Assembly (NCBI GenBank): GCA_963828555.1
Contig: CAWHEL010000005.1
Coordinates: forward strand, 868,001 to 932,000
Reading direction: 5' to 3'
DNA length: 64,000 nucleotides
Source of the DNA: JADJPO01 sp963828555
GTDB taxonomy: Bacteria; Actinomycetota; Actinomycetes; Actinomycetales; Kineosporiaceae
Below, piece by piece: positions 1 to 8,412 of this stretch (within the stretch, counting starts at the first letter, position 1; every line of letters begins with the position of its first letter). The translations under genes were made by a program, and so were the position numbers. The notes beneath the pieces are model-generated. The model was given only the letters and a program-made list of their open reading frames with translations, ran no database searches and was not told the DNA's origin.

Positions 1-1234
1 CGGTCCCCTCCCCCGGAAGGCTACGCACCACCGCGGTCCCGCCGTGCCGCTGCATCCGGGCGATGATCGATTCGCGGACGCCGTGCCGGTCACCTGGCAC
101 CGAGCCCAGGTCGAACCCCGGCCCCCGGTCGCGCACGAAGGCCTCGACCGCGTCCGGCCCGGTCTCGACGTAGACCATCACCGGGGCTCCGGCGTGGCGG
201 ACGGCGTTCACCATCGCCTCCCGCAGGGCCGCCACCATGGCCTCGCCGCGATCGTCCAAGGGCCGGTCCCCGACCACGACGACATCGACCGCGACCCCGT
301 GCAGGTCCTCGACGTCCTCGGCGGCGGCCCGGATCCGGCCCTCCAGGGTGCCCGCCGCCGAGGCGCCGCCGCCGTAGAGCCAGCTGCGCAGGTCACGTTC
401 CTGGGCCCGGGCCAGCCGCACCACCTGGGCGGCGTCGTCACTGCTGCGCTGGATCAGGGCCAGGGTCTGCAGCACCGAGTCGTGCAGGTGGGCCGCGATG
501 TCGGCCCGCTCGGCCTCGCGGGCCCTGGCCTCGCGTTCGGTGCTCAGGTCCCGCCACAACCGGATGCCCCACGGGGCCAGCACCAGCAGGGCCCCACCGA
601 GCATCGCCGCCACGGCCACCAGCACCCGCCCGGCATACGCCACATCGGTGCTGCCGACCACCGCCAGCGACACCCCGCCGAGCACCAGCACCACGCCGGC
701 CGCCACCCGCAGCGCGGTCATCCGCCCCCTCGCGCCGCCGGAGGCCCAGCGGGAGCCCTGCACCTCGTCGAGCTGGGTATAGACCAGCGCCGCGCCCCCG
801 AGCACCACGATCAGCGGCAGCAGGGCTCCGAGTGGAACCTGCCAGCCGATCTGCCCGCCGAGCACCACCAGGCCGCCGGCCAGCAGCAGACCGCCCACCA
901 CCACGTCGCCGAGCCGGGTGGACGAAGGACGCCGGGGGGCCGGCCTGTCCTGGGCGGGCGGACCGGCCGGGGCCGCCCCGCCGGCGGCGGGATCGTCGTT
1001 GGTCGGCACCAGCGCCCACAGCCAGACGTACATCACCAGCCCGAAGCCACCGGAGATCGCGGTCAGGGCGAAGGCGAGCCGGACGGCGCGCACCGGCAGT
1101 CCCAGGTGGGCGGCCACTCCCCCGGCGACGCCGGCCACTACCCGGCCGTCGCGTGGGCGCACCAGAGCCGGCCGCACCGCGACCGGACGCAGGGCGGACG
1201 ACGGCACGGGGGAATCGACCGGGGCGACGCTCAC
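1..1234 (-). CDS. PspC-domain sensor histidine kinase (C-terminus cut by window edge)
   Basis: Membrane two-component sensor kinase of the HisKA_3 (NarL-partner) class. The chosen start is a GTG preceded by a run of G; 411 codons are visible. A PspC domain fills about residues 25-75 (RDGRVVAGVAGGVAAHLGL, then a hydrophobic VMYVWLWALVP stretch), followed by further hydrophobic segments. The phospho-acceptor motif is AHLHDSVLQTLALI with the histidine near residue 251. An N-box (EAMVNAVRHAG) and a G-box (RDRGPGFD near 369) of the ATPase domain follow. Family knowledge: such kinases pair with a LuxR-type response regulator that often lies just downstream, here outside the window. It is divergent from another PspC protein, 123 bp away, which suggests a shared envelope-stress function (inference). 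Confidence 0.9.
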   Translation of the reverse strand, partial: MSVAPVDSPVPSSALRPVAVRPALVRPRDGRVVAGVAGGVAAHLGLPVRAVRLAFALTAISGGFGLVMYVWLWALVPTNDDPAAGGAAPAGPPAQDRPAPRRPSSTRLGDVVVGGLLLAGGLVVLGGQIGWQVPLGALLPLIVVLGGAALVYTQLDEVQGSRWASGGARGRMTALRVAAGVVLVLGGVSLAVVGSTDVAYAGRVLVAVAAMLGGALLVLAPWGIRLWRDLSTEREARAREAERADIAAHLHDSVLQTLALIQRSSDDAAQVVRLARAQERDLRSWLYGGGASAAGTLEGRIRAAAEDVEDLHGVAVDVVVVGDRPLDDRGEAMVAALREAMVNAVRHAGAPVMVYVETGPDAVEAFVRDRGPGFDLGSVPGDRHGVRESIIARMQRHGGTAVVRSLPGEGT

Positions 1235-1357
1235 CCCCCTATCTTGGCTCGCCACCGGGCCGGATGCCCTCAGGGTCGGGCCCCGGGATCCGAACCAGGG
1301 TCGACTCAGGGGCGTCCCGGATACCCTCTGCCCCGCCGCCCGACGAGAGTTGATGCC

Positions 1358-2683
1358 ATGACCAGTCAGCCGCCGCCCTCGCCGCCCTCGCCCCCCTCGA
1401 TGCCCGTCACCGCGCCGCAGCCGCCGGCCGGCCAGGGCGATGCCTTCACCAAGATCCGTGCTCTGGGCATCGTGCGGCCCGACGAGGGCCGCTGGGCCGC
1501 GGGTGTCGCGGCCGGCCTGGCCCACCGCTGGGGTGTCGACCCGGTCCTGGTGCGCGGCGGTTTCGTCGCCCTGAGCCTGTTCTTCGGCGTCGGACTGTTC
1601 GTCTACGGTGCTGCCTGGCTGCTGCTGCCCCACCCGGACGGCCGGATCCACGCCCAGGAGGTCACCCACGGCACGGTCACCGCCGGCTTCGTCGGCTCAG
1701 TGATCGCGATCCTTGCCGGAATGCCGTTCGGCGGCAGCTGGTCCAGCGACGGTATGGGCTTCGGCTGGTCGTTCGGGCCCGGGATCGCCACCCTGGCGGT
1801 CGTGGGCGCCGTGGCCTGGTGGCTGTTCCACCGGCACGACCGGTCGGCCACCGCCCAGAGCACTGCCCCGGCCTCGCCCCGGACCTCGACGGCCGCCCCG
1901 GCCACGGGCCCGGCCTTCCCCGCCGCCGGCCCCACCGCCTATGAACCTCCGACTGTGCCCACCGGCCTGGACAGCGAGTCCGGTCCCGTTGCGGCGCAGG
2001 CGATCCCGGTGCCGGTCCCGTCACCGCAGCCTGGCCTACCCCGACCTCGGCCGGCGAACGCGCCCTGGCGACCGCTCACCCTGGTCACCCTCGGCCTCGC
2101 CCTGCTGGCCGGCACGCTGGCCCACCTGGCGAGCGACACCTGGGTGGTGGCCGGCGCGGCCGGCCTCGCGGTGGTCGGTGTTGGACTGGTCCTGTCCGGC
2201 CTGGCCGGACGGCGCGGAGGGCTGCTGGTGCCGGTGGCGATCGTGCTCGCCCTCACCGCACTCAACGGCGACACCGTGCGGACCGGAGCTACCGCCGGCG
2301 ACCAGTCCTGGACGCCGGTCACTGCGACTCAGGCGACCAGCGGCTTCAGAGAGGGGGCCGGGAGCACGATCGTCGATCTGACCTCCAGCGCCGTGATCGC
2401 AGGCGCAAGCACCAGCAGCCCGGTCACCGTGCCGATCAGTCAGGGCTTTGGCGAGCTCACCGTGACCGTGCCCTCCGGGGTCGCGGTACGGGTGAGCGCA
2501 AGCTCCGGCGCCGGCGTCATCGACGACCAGATCCGGGACCGCACACGCGAGGGCGTGGGCAACCAGCTGGTGATCGACTCCGGCACCGGCAGCCCCGTGC
2601 TCGTGGTCACCGTCCAACTGGGCGCGGGCCAGATCGTGATCCGCGAAGCAGCCCCCACCGCCGTCGCCGTCCCTTCAGCCTGA
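1358..2683 (+). CDS. PspC-domain membrane protein with beta-rich C-terminus
   Basis: Predicted membrane protein of 441 residues. The ATG was chosen because the PspC domain begins soon after it; the open frame further upstream is antisense to the kinase. After a Pro-rich N-terminus, the PspC domain covers about residues 30-90 (EGRWAAGVAAGLAHRWGVD, then a hydrophobic helix ending LLLPHPDG). More transmembrane segments and a Pro/Ala/Thr-rich linker follow. The last 120 residues alternate short strands with Gly (GELTVTVPSGVAVRV, LVVTVQLGAGQIVI). This resembles the LiaF/DUF2154 'toast-rack' region that accompanies PspC domains, but the match is by pattern only. It is divergent from the PspC kinase and may be its sensor partner or target (inference). 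Confidence 0.8.
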   Translation: MTSQPPPSPPSPPSMPVTAPQPPAGQGDAFTKIRALGIVRPDEGRWAAGVAAGLAHRWGVDPVLVRGGFVALSLFFGVGLFVYGAAWLLLPHPDGRIHAQEVTHGTVTAGFVGSVIAILAGMPFGGSWSSDGMGFGWSFGPGIATLAVVGAVAWWLFHRHDRSATAQSTAPASPRTSTAAPATGPAFPAAGPTAYEPPTVPTGLDSESGPVAAQAIPVPVPSPQPGLPRPRPANAPWRPLTLVTLGLALLAGTLAHLASDTWVVAGAAGLAVVGVGLVLSGLAGRRGGLLVPVAIVLALTALNGDTVRTGATAGDQSWTPVTATQATSGFREGAGSTIVDLTSSAVIAGASTSSPVTVPISQGFGELTVTVPSGVAVRVSASSGAGVIDDQIRDRTREGVGNQLVIDSGTGSPVLVVTVQLGAGQIVIREAAPTAVAVPSA

Positions 2684-2693
2684 GGAGCTCACG

Positions 2694-2945
2694 ATGAGCC
2701 AGATCGTTCCCACCCCCCCGAAGTCCCCCCACTCGCCCGGCCTGCGGATGCGCACCGTGGTCGTCGGTCTGATCGCCCTCGTGATCAGCGTCAGCGTCCT
2801 GCTCGACAAACTGACCACGATCGACCTCCCGGCCCGGACCCTGACCCTGACCGTGCTGCTCGGCGCCGGCGCCCTGCTCCTCGGCAGCGGGATCGCCGCG
2901 GCGGTGCGCGAGCAGAAGGCCCAGCACCAGCTCAGCGACCGGTGA
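2694..2945 (+). CDS. small two-helix membrane protein, unknown
   Basis: Protein of 83 residues with two hydrophobic segments (about 21-38, VVVGLIALVISVSVLL, and 48-68, LTLTVLLGAGALLLGSGIAA) and a charged C-terminus. It starts 10 bp after the PspC gene, with GAGGAGCTC just upstream as ribosome site, so the two are probably co-transcribed. Its end overlaps the end of the convergent methyltransferase gene by 14 bp. No family recognised; it may be an accessory membrane subunit of the PspC system. Confidence 0.7.
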   Translation: MSQIVPTPPKSPHSPGLRMRTVVVGLIALVISVSVLLDKLTTIDLPARTLTLTVLLGAGALLLGSGIAAAVREQKAQHQLSDR

Positions 2946-5046
2946 CCAACCGGTCGTAGGCCTCCAGGACACGGGCCCCGGTCGCGAAGCGACCGAGGGC
3001 CCGCTCCTCGCGTGCGCGCAGGGCGGTGAACGTGGAGAGCACGTGCTCCAGGTCGGCCCGCCCCAGACCGAGCAGGACGGCGTGCGCGGCGTCCAGCTCG
3101 GCCAGCGCCGCCTCACGGCCCAGCCGGGTCACCCCCTCGCCGTCCGGGTCGACGCCGAGCCGCCGCAGCTCCTGCGCCAGCGGCGCCAGCTCACCGTGCC
3201 AGCGGACGGCGGCGGCGAACCGGGTGAGCACCCAGTGCTCGAGCCGCTGGTCCGGCGACCAGGGAGCCGGGGAGTCGTACAGCTCCGGCGGTGGCACGGC
3301 CGCCTGCTCGAGCTTGAAGAAGTTCAGGTTGGCCCCGGCATGCTTCTGCCGCACCAGATGGTCGATCGGCAGGCTGGCCAGTGCCGCGAGCAGCAGCGGG
3401 AGCCGCGGAGCATCGATCAGCGGCAGCGAGTTCCCTACTCCCGCAACGGGGAGCGTGCACGGGACCAGCGTCCGCGCCGAGTCCGTGGTGGTCACGTTGC
3501 GGTAGGCCCCGAACCATCCCCGGCCGGTCAGGTCGGCGAACCGCTCCGCCACCAGCTCGGCCGGCACCCAGTAGCGGTGCTCGCGCCGGGCACCGCCCCG
3601 GTGATCGAGCAGCCCCGCATGCTTGGCCTCCCACAGCGGCAGCAGTCCGGGCCCGGGGGCGACCCGGAAGTGCACGGCGTCCCGGGTCATGTGCAGCGGG
3701 GTGACCAGCCGCACCTGCCACGGGTCGGCGCCCTCGGCCCCGTCCCGTCGGCGCAGTACCGGCCAGCGCCGGTGTGCCGCGGCGAGCAGCCGGGCGTCCC
3801 TGGCCGACGTGCACAGCGGCAGGGTGGCCGTGTTGGGATTGACCAGCAGCGGCAGGTCGGCGTCCAACTGCCAGGCCTGCTCCGGTGCAACGGCGCCCGG
3901 ATCGACCACGTCGACGGCGACCTCCGCACCCGCCGGCTGGGGGCCACGGCCGGATGGGTGCGGGCCGCAGCGCAGGCCCATCACCGCCACCCCGACCCGC
4001 GCGGAGACCCCCTCGAACACGGCGCGCTGCAACGAGAGCAGATACAGGGATTCCAGGGCGCCTGCCTCGAGCAGGGCCCGCATCAGCGCCGCCGCCGAAC
4101 GATCTGCGGCGATGCCCGCCGGAACCACGATTCCGGCCCGGCCGTCCGGGGCGAGCAGGCGCCAGCAGGTCTCCACGAAGGGCAGGTAGGCGTTCACCTC
4201 ACCGACGCCGGTGAGCGGATGCCGACCCCCCTCACGCACCGATCGGGCCTCACTGGCGCGGCGACGGCGCAGCGTCCCCATCGCCGCCGAGGCGCCCTCC
4301 CGGCGGAACACCTTCAGACGTTCCCAGGGAGGGTTGGCCACCACGGCACCGAACCCGCCCCGCCAGCCGGTGATCGGCTCCACGACCCCATCGGCGATGT
4401 CGAGGACATGTGGGAACTGCTTGTGCCACACCAGATGTGCGCGCTCTCCGAGCGACGTGGCGGGACCGGGCGTGCACCGGGACGGGCCGAGCAGTGCATC
4501 CCCGACGGCGACGCGAGGCACCGCGGCGGCCGGAAGCCGCGGATCCAGCCGGCGCGCATGGGCGACCAGGGCGGCCTCGCACACGGCTGCCGCGACCGGA
4601 TCTGCATCCACGCCGTGCAGCCGCGTCACCGCGTCAGCCGGCTCCACACCGAGCACCACCAACCGGTCCAGGGCTGCCCGGAGCAACGCCCCTGCCCCGC
4701 ACGCCGGGTCGACCACGCTGGCGGTCGGTTCCGGCAGCGCCCTGCGGGCCAGCTCTGCCGCCAGCGCCGGCGGAGTGGCGAAGGAGCCCCGACGGCGCCG
4801 CTCCGCGTTCCCGGCGGCGATCAGTACCACCGTCTCGCCCTGACGGCGGGGCTCCAGCGCGAGCAGCCCGTCGTAGCCGCGCGCCAGATCGAGCACCAGT
4901 GCGTCGTCCCCCGCCTGCACCGCCGTCGACAGGGCCTGCGCGATCGCCGCATCCCGCCAGCCGGAGGCCGACGTGGCGTCGTCGTCGGTGATCTCGAAGC
5001 CCTCCACCCGCTCCGCGGCCTGCCGCACCGCCTCCAGCGCCGTCAT
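2932..5046 (-). CDS. orphan adenine-specific DNA methyltransferase-like protein (Eco57I/TaqI type)
   Basis: Class I SAM-dependent N6-adenine DNA methyltransferase by motif, 704 residues. Visible motifs: FATPP (89-93), the SAM-binding motif I DPACGAG (113-119), an acidic GVDADP after the second strand (145-150), and the catalytic motif IV NPPW (238-241). The C-terminal part carries a stretch of the kind seen in TaqI-like target-recognition regions (HAGANLNFFKLEQAAVPPPE). There is no nuclease or helicase motif in the roughly 90 residues before motif I, so it is shorter than the usual Type IIG fused enzymes. No restriction or specificity gene is adjacent. Its start lies 15 bp after the tandem-Nudix gene, so they probably share a transcript. 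It could be an orphan regulatory methylase, a remnant of a restriction system, or a modifier of something other than DNA. Confidence 0.75.
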   Translation of the reverse strand: MTALEAVRQAAERVEGFEITDDDATSASGWRDAAIAQALSTAVQAGDDALVLDLARGYDGLLALEPRRQGETVVLIAAGNAERRRRGSFATPPALAAELARRALPEPTASVVDPACGAGALLRAALDRLVVLGVEPADAVTRLHGVDADPVAAAVCEAALVAHARRLDPRLPAAAVPRVAVGDALLGPSRCTPGPATSLGERAHLVWHKQFPHVLDIADGVVEPITGWRGGFGAVVANPPWERLKVFRREGASAAMGTLRRRRASEARSVREGGRHPLTGVGEVNAYLPFVETCWRLLAPDGRAGIVVPAGIAADRSAAALMRALLEAGALESLYLLSLQRAVFEGVSARVGVAVMGLRCGPHPSGRGPQPAGAEVAVDVVDPGAVAPEQAWQLDADLPLLVNPNTATLPLCTSARDARLLAAAHRRWPVLRRRDGAEGADPWQVRLVTPLHMTRDAVHFRVAPGPGLLPLWEAKHAGLLDHRGGARREHRYWVPAELVAERFADLTGRGWFGAYRNVTTTDSARTLVPCTLPVAGVGNSLPLIDAPRLPLLLAALASLPIDHLVRQKHAGANLNFFKLEQAAVPPPELYDSPAPWSPDQRLEHWVLTRFAAAVRWHGELAPLAQELRRLGVDPDGEGVTRLGREAALAELDAAHAVLLGLGRADLEHVLSTFTALRAREERALGRFATGARVLEAYDRLVTGR

Positions 5047-5061
5047 GCCCTCACCCGACGC

Positions 5062-5898
5062 TCATCCGGGCAGCTCCACCCCGGCCAGCGCCAGGCCGGA
5101 CATCGCCACGTACGTGAGTGGCAGCCCGGCGATCTCCTCCACAGCCAGCCACGCCACCGCCGAGGTGGAGCCGCCGACCTCGATCACGTGCGGCTCGACA
5201 TCGGTCGGTGCCGTGGCGGTGTAGAGCACCTGGACGGCCTGGAAGTCCTCGACCACCCGGTCGGGGGCGCGCCCGGTCCAGCGCGCGGTGCTCACTCCGG
5301 CCAGCCGGACGTCGCTCAGGCTCAGGCCGGTCTCCTCGTGCGCCTCACGGGCCAGCGACAGCTCGGGCTGCTCGCCCAGGTCGATCCCGCCGCCGGGCAG
5401 GGTCCACCGCCCGGACCGCCCGAGCCGGGTCAGCAGCACCCGCTCGCCATCGGCGACCACGGCGTAGACGCCGGGGCGCTGCACCTTCATCACAGCCACG
5501 CCCACCTGCCCGCCCAACGGGTCGGCGCGCCCGCCGTCCGCCCAGGCGGTGAGCACCTCGGTCAGTTCGGCCTCGTCGGTGGTGGCATCCCGACCGGCTG
5601 CCAGGTCCAGGTCGGGCGGGGGCAGGTACTCCAGGGTCAGCACGTGCAGGCGCACGCCGTGGTCCGCCGCGGGGCGGGGCAGCGAACGCACCGAGCGCAG
5701 CGGGATCGCATCGGCCAGGGTGTCGGCTGCGCGTCTACCGACGCCGGCCGCGGTCAGCACCCGCGCCAGCGCCTCGCCGGGAGTGTCGCCGTGCCGGAGC
5801 CAGCCGGCCGCCTGGACCTCGCCGAGCGGGTCGAGCAGGTGGACGGCGATCCGGTGGACGTCGACCAGCCCCGAGTCGCCGCAGGGCGCGGAGGTCAT
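5062..5898 (-). CDS. Nudix hydrolase with a degenerate N-terminal Nudix-like half
   Basis: Protein of 278 residues; the start MTSAPCGD was preferred to a TTG further up that lies inside a hairpin. The C-terminal half has a complete Nudix box (GGGIDLGEQPELSLAREAHE then ETGL), so it should hydrolyse a nucleoside diphosphate linked to another moiety; the substrate is unknown. The N-terminal half contains HGDTPGEALARVLTAAGV, which aligns to the Nudix box but has lost the REUxEE glutamates. It therefore looks like a non-catalytic second Nudix fold (inference). It lies upstream of the orphan methyltransferase with a 15-bp gap and is divergent from another Nudix gene. Confidence 0.82.
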   Translation of the reverse strand: MTSAPCGDSGLVDVHRIAVHLLDPLGEVQAAGWLRHGDTPGEALARVLTAAGVGRRAADTLADAIPLRSVRSLPRPAADHGVRLHVLTLEYLPPPDLDLAAGRDATTDEAELTEVLTAWADGGRADPLGGQVGVAVMKVQRPGVYAVVADGERVLLTRLGRSGRWTLPGGGIDLGEQPELSLAREAHEETGLSLSDVRLAGVSTARWTGRAPDRVVEDFQAVQVLYTATAPTDVEPHVIEVGGSTSAVAWLAVEEIAGLPLTYVAMSGLALAGVELPG

Positions 5899-5960
5899 GG
5901 ACACGGCACCGAACCTACTGGACCGCTCCGAGTGGTCGTCCGGCCGGCCTCGGACAGGTC

Positions 5961-5990
5961 GAGGGCGGGAAGGCAAGCCTTCCCGCCCTC
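5961..5990. terminator. perfect 14-bp inverted repeat between divergent Nudix genes
   Basis: Arms GAGGGCGGGAAGGC (5961-5974) and GCCTTCCCGCCCTC (5977-5990) are exact complements with AA between them. The structure is terminator-like but lies between two genes that both start away from it. It could be an operator, a cruciform site, or a barrier to antisense readthrough. The role is not shown by the sequence. Confidence 0.5.
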
Positions 5991-6166
5991 TTCGACCCGG
6001 TCCACCACGGGCCGCTCACACGACCGGTCGCCCCCTGGGGGCGGTATCGGCGTCCAGGGGAGACGCTAGGGCGAGCCCATTGGGGTGCACCCGGGACGTT
6101 CCGCCTTGCGGGCCGTCTCCTCGATCACAGGTCACCCGAGGGCCCCGGGCGGGTTACCGTGCGGGA

Positions 6167-6670
6167 GTGGACCCGACGCAGCCGAGCCCCGTCCGCCGGT
6201 TCGCCCTGCGCGCCTATGCACGCCTGCCCCGCCCGGTCCGGATCCGGCTGGTCCGTCGGCTCACGCCGAACTTCACCGTGGGAGCCCTGTGCTTCCTGGA
6301 GCACGAGAGTCGGGTGCTGATGCTGCGCCAGCGCCATCGCCGCGGCTGGACACTGCCCGGGGGGCTGCTCGATCGGGGCGAGGACGCCGGGTCGAGCGTA
6401 CGCCGCGAGGTGCTCGAGGAGACCGGGTTGGTGATCACCCCGGCCGAGCCGTTGACCACGGTGATCGACCCCCGGGACCGCCGGGTGGACGTGATCTTCC
6501 ACGTGCCCCTCTCGCACCGGCCGTCGATCGTGCCGAGCAGCGAGGCGGTCAGCGCACGCTGGCTGCTGCCGACGGAGATCGGCACCGTGGACGCCCCGAC
6601 GGCGCAGGCCTTCGCGGCGCTGGCCCGGGCTCGCCGCCCGCACGCCCACACCGGCCACGTTGCGGAGTGA
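6167..6670 (+). CDS. Nudix hydrolase
   Basis: Protein of 167 residues with one intact Nudix box (GGLLDRGEDAGSSVRREVLE then ETGL), preceded by WTLP as in many members. The GTG start has GGGAG just upstream. Its stop overlaps the GTG of the next gene in the sequence GTGA, which indicates translational coupling with the GAF-SpoIIE phosphatase. The substrate is unknown; an N-terminal basic stretch (VRIRLVRRLTPNF) precedes the domain. It may clean up a modified nucleotide in the same response as the phosphatase (inference). Confidence 0.85.
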   Translation: MDPTQPSPVRRFALRAYARLPRPVRIRLVRRLTPNFTVGALCFLEHESRVLMLRQRHRRGWTLPGGLLDRGEDAGSSVRREVLEETGLVITPAEPLTTVIDPRDRRVDVIFHVPLSHRPSIVPSSEAVSARWLLPTEIGTVDAPTAQAFAALARARRPHAHTGHVAE

Positions 6671-8412
6671 CGGCCGTGGCCCCCACCGAGCACCGGGAGC
6701 TGGTCCGCCGGCTGGAACGTGCTCTGGCCCGGGGCAGCCGGCTGCTCGCGGTCACCCGCAGCCTGCAGACCGCACTCACCCCGGTCGACGTGGCCGATGT
6801 GCTGACCCGGCACATTAGGGCCGCCTCGGGCGCGCTCTTCACCGGCATCGCCCTGGTGGACCACGAGGCCCGGCACCTGCGCTACCTGAGTATGGATCCA
6901 CTCCCGGAGCGGACCACGCAGGACTGGCAGATCATCCCCCTGGACACCGACGCACCGGTCGCCGACGCCGTGCGCACCGGCCGGGCTCACTTCCTGGAGA
7001 CCGTCGAGCAGGCCGAGGCCCGCTTCCCGGGCATCGGCCCGCACATGACCGATGCCGGCACCCGGGCGATGGCCCACCTGCCCCTGATCGCCAGCAACGG
7101 CAAGGCGTTGGGCACCCTGGCGGTCTCCTTCGCCGAGAACCGTCGGATCAGCCCCCATGAGCGCGAGTTCCTGACCACCCTGGCCGGCTACGCCGCGCAG
7201 GCGATGGAGCGGGCGCTGCTCTTCGAGCAGCAGCGCAGCGTCGCCGAGGTGCTGCAGGGAGCGGTCCTGCCCACCGCCCTGCCCGTCCTCGACGGTTGGC
7301 AGGTGGACGGTCGGTTCCAGGCGGCCGCGGTGGGCATGGATGTCGGCGGGGACTGGTACGACGCCTTCACCCTCCCGGACGGGCGCCTGGCCTGCGCCGT
7401 CGGCGACGCGACCGGGCACGGACTGGCCGCCGCACGCGTGATGAGCTCGGTGCGCCACGCACTGCGCGCCTACGCCGTGCTCGGGGCAGGGCCGGCAGCC
7501 GTGCTGAGCCGGGTCGAGGAGATGCTCGGCCATCTCGAGCCGGAGTCGCTGGCGACTGTGGTCTACCTCGAACTCGACCCCGGCACCGGCGCCGGCCGGT
7601 TCTGCGTCGCCGGGCACCCGCCGATGGTGCGTTGCCACCCCGATCACAGCACCTCCTTCGTCGAGGCCGACCCGGACCCGCCGCTGGGCTGCGCCGGGCC
7701 CCTGCCCCGACAGGAGCACGCGATCCAGGTGCGCGAGGGGGAGCTTCTCCTGCTCTACACCGACGGACTCGTCGAGCGCCGCAGCGAGGACCTCTCCGCG
7801 GGATTGGCGCGACTGGGCCGGGTGATCGCGGAGGTGCGCGCCGCGGCCCCGACCCCAATGCGAGGGCGACACCTGCTCGACCTCACCATGGACCGGATGA
7901 TCGCGGCGGGCACCATCGGGGACGACGTCTCCGCGATGACCCTGTACCGGCAGGTCAGCTCGCCGCGCCGGGTCCGGGCGGAGTTGGCCCCGACCGCCCG
8001 GTCGGTGGGCCGGGCCCGGGCACTGGCCAGGACGGCGCTCACCGAGTGGGGGGCCGGGTCCGTCCAGGACGACGTGGTGCTCATCGTCAGCGAACTGGTG
8101 ACCAATGCCGTCACCCACGCCGGGCATGCATCCGTCGAGCTCGACCTCACGATGCAGGACGGCCTGATCCGGGTGAGTGTCACCGACGCCAGCCGCACCC
8201 CACCAGAACTTCAGTACGCCGACCCGGGCGAGGAGCACGGGCGCGGCATCTCGTTGGTGGAGCGGGTGTCCCAGAGCTGGGGCATCGACCACGGGGCGGC
8301 CGGGAAACGGGTGTGGGCGCAGATCCCGACGACCGCAGGCCCGGAATCACCCGATCGAGACCAGCCTCCAGCCGCGGGTCCGGCCGACCGGGTCGAGCCG
8401 ACTCAGCCGTAG
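6667..8412 (+). CDS. GAF - SpoIIE-type PP2C phosphatase - HATPase protein
   Basis: Multidomain regulator of 581 residues. An N-terminal GAF domain (about 30-180) should sense a small ligand or redox state. It is followed by a SpoIIE-like PP2C phosphatase (about 200-415; metal-binding GMDVGGDWYDAF, VGDATGHGLAA, LLLYTDGLVERR, GDDVSAMTLYR). A C-terminal anti-sigma-type HATPase domain (about 430-560; LIVSELVTNAVTHAG, GRGISLVERVSQSWG) ends the protein. Family knowledge: such proteins act on an anti-sigma-factor antagonist, combining phosphatase and kinase-like switch activities. The GTG start overlaps the preceding Nudix stop by four bases. The last 66 bp overlap the convergent gene. No anti-sigma antagonist is encoded next to it. 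Confidence 0.9.
   Translation: MTAVAPTEHRELVRRLERALARGSRLLAVTRSLQTALTPVDVADVLTRHIRAASGALFTGIALVDHEARHLRYLSMDPLPERTTQDWQIIPLDTDAPVADAVRTGRAHFLETVEQAEARFPGIGPHMTDAGTRAMAHLPLIASNGKALGTLAVSFAENRRISPHEREFLTTLAGYAAQAMERALLFEQQRSVAEVLQGAVLPTALPVLDGWQVDGRFQAAAVGMDVGGDWYDAFTLPDGRLACAVGDATGHGLAAARVMSSVRHALRAYAVLGAGPAAVLSRVEEMLGHLEPESLATVVYLELDPGTGAGRFCVAGHPPMVRCHPDHSTSFVEADPDPPLGCAGPLPRQEHAIQVREGELLLLYTDGLVERRSEDLSAGLARLGRVIAEVRAAAPTPMRGRHLLDLTMDRMIAAGTIGDDVSAMTLYRQVSSPRRVRAELAPTARSVGRARALARTALTEWGAGSVQDDVVLIVSELVTNAVTHAGHASVELDLTMQDGLIRVSVTDASRTPPELQYADPGEEHGRGISLVERVSQSWGIDHGAAGKRVWAQIPTTAGPESPDRDQPPAAGPADRVEPTQP

Noticed and set aside
44..1357. Long plus-strand open frame leading into the PspC gene
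   Set aside because: It is antisense to the kinase, whose PspC, H-box, N-box and G-box motifs are clear on the minus strand. The real plus gene starts at 1358.
5899..5976. Upstream TTG start for the tandem-Nudix gene
   Set aside because: It falls in the loop of a perfect hairpin and adds an Arg/Ser-rich leader unlike the family. ATG at 5898 fits better.
3043..6069. 1,008-codon plus-strand open frame
   Set aside because: Antisense to the methyltransferase and Nudix genes. It is rich in Arg, Gln, His and Gly, as high-GC shadows are, and shows no motif.
6214..8292. 692-codon minus-strand open frame
   Set aside because: Antisense to the GAF-SpoIIE-HATPase gene, which has intact domain motifs.
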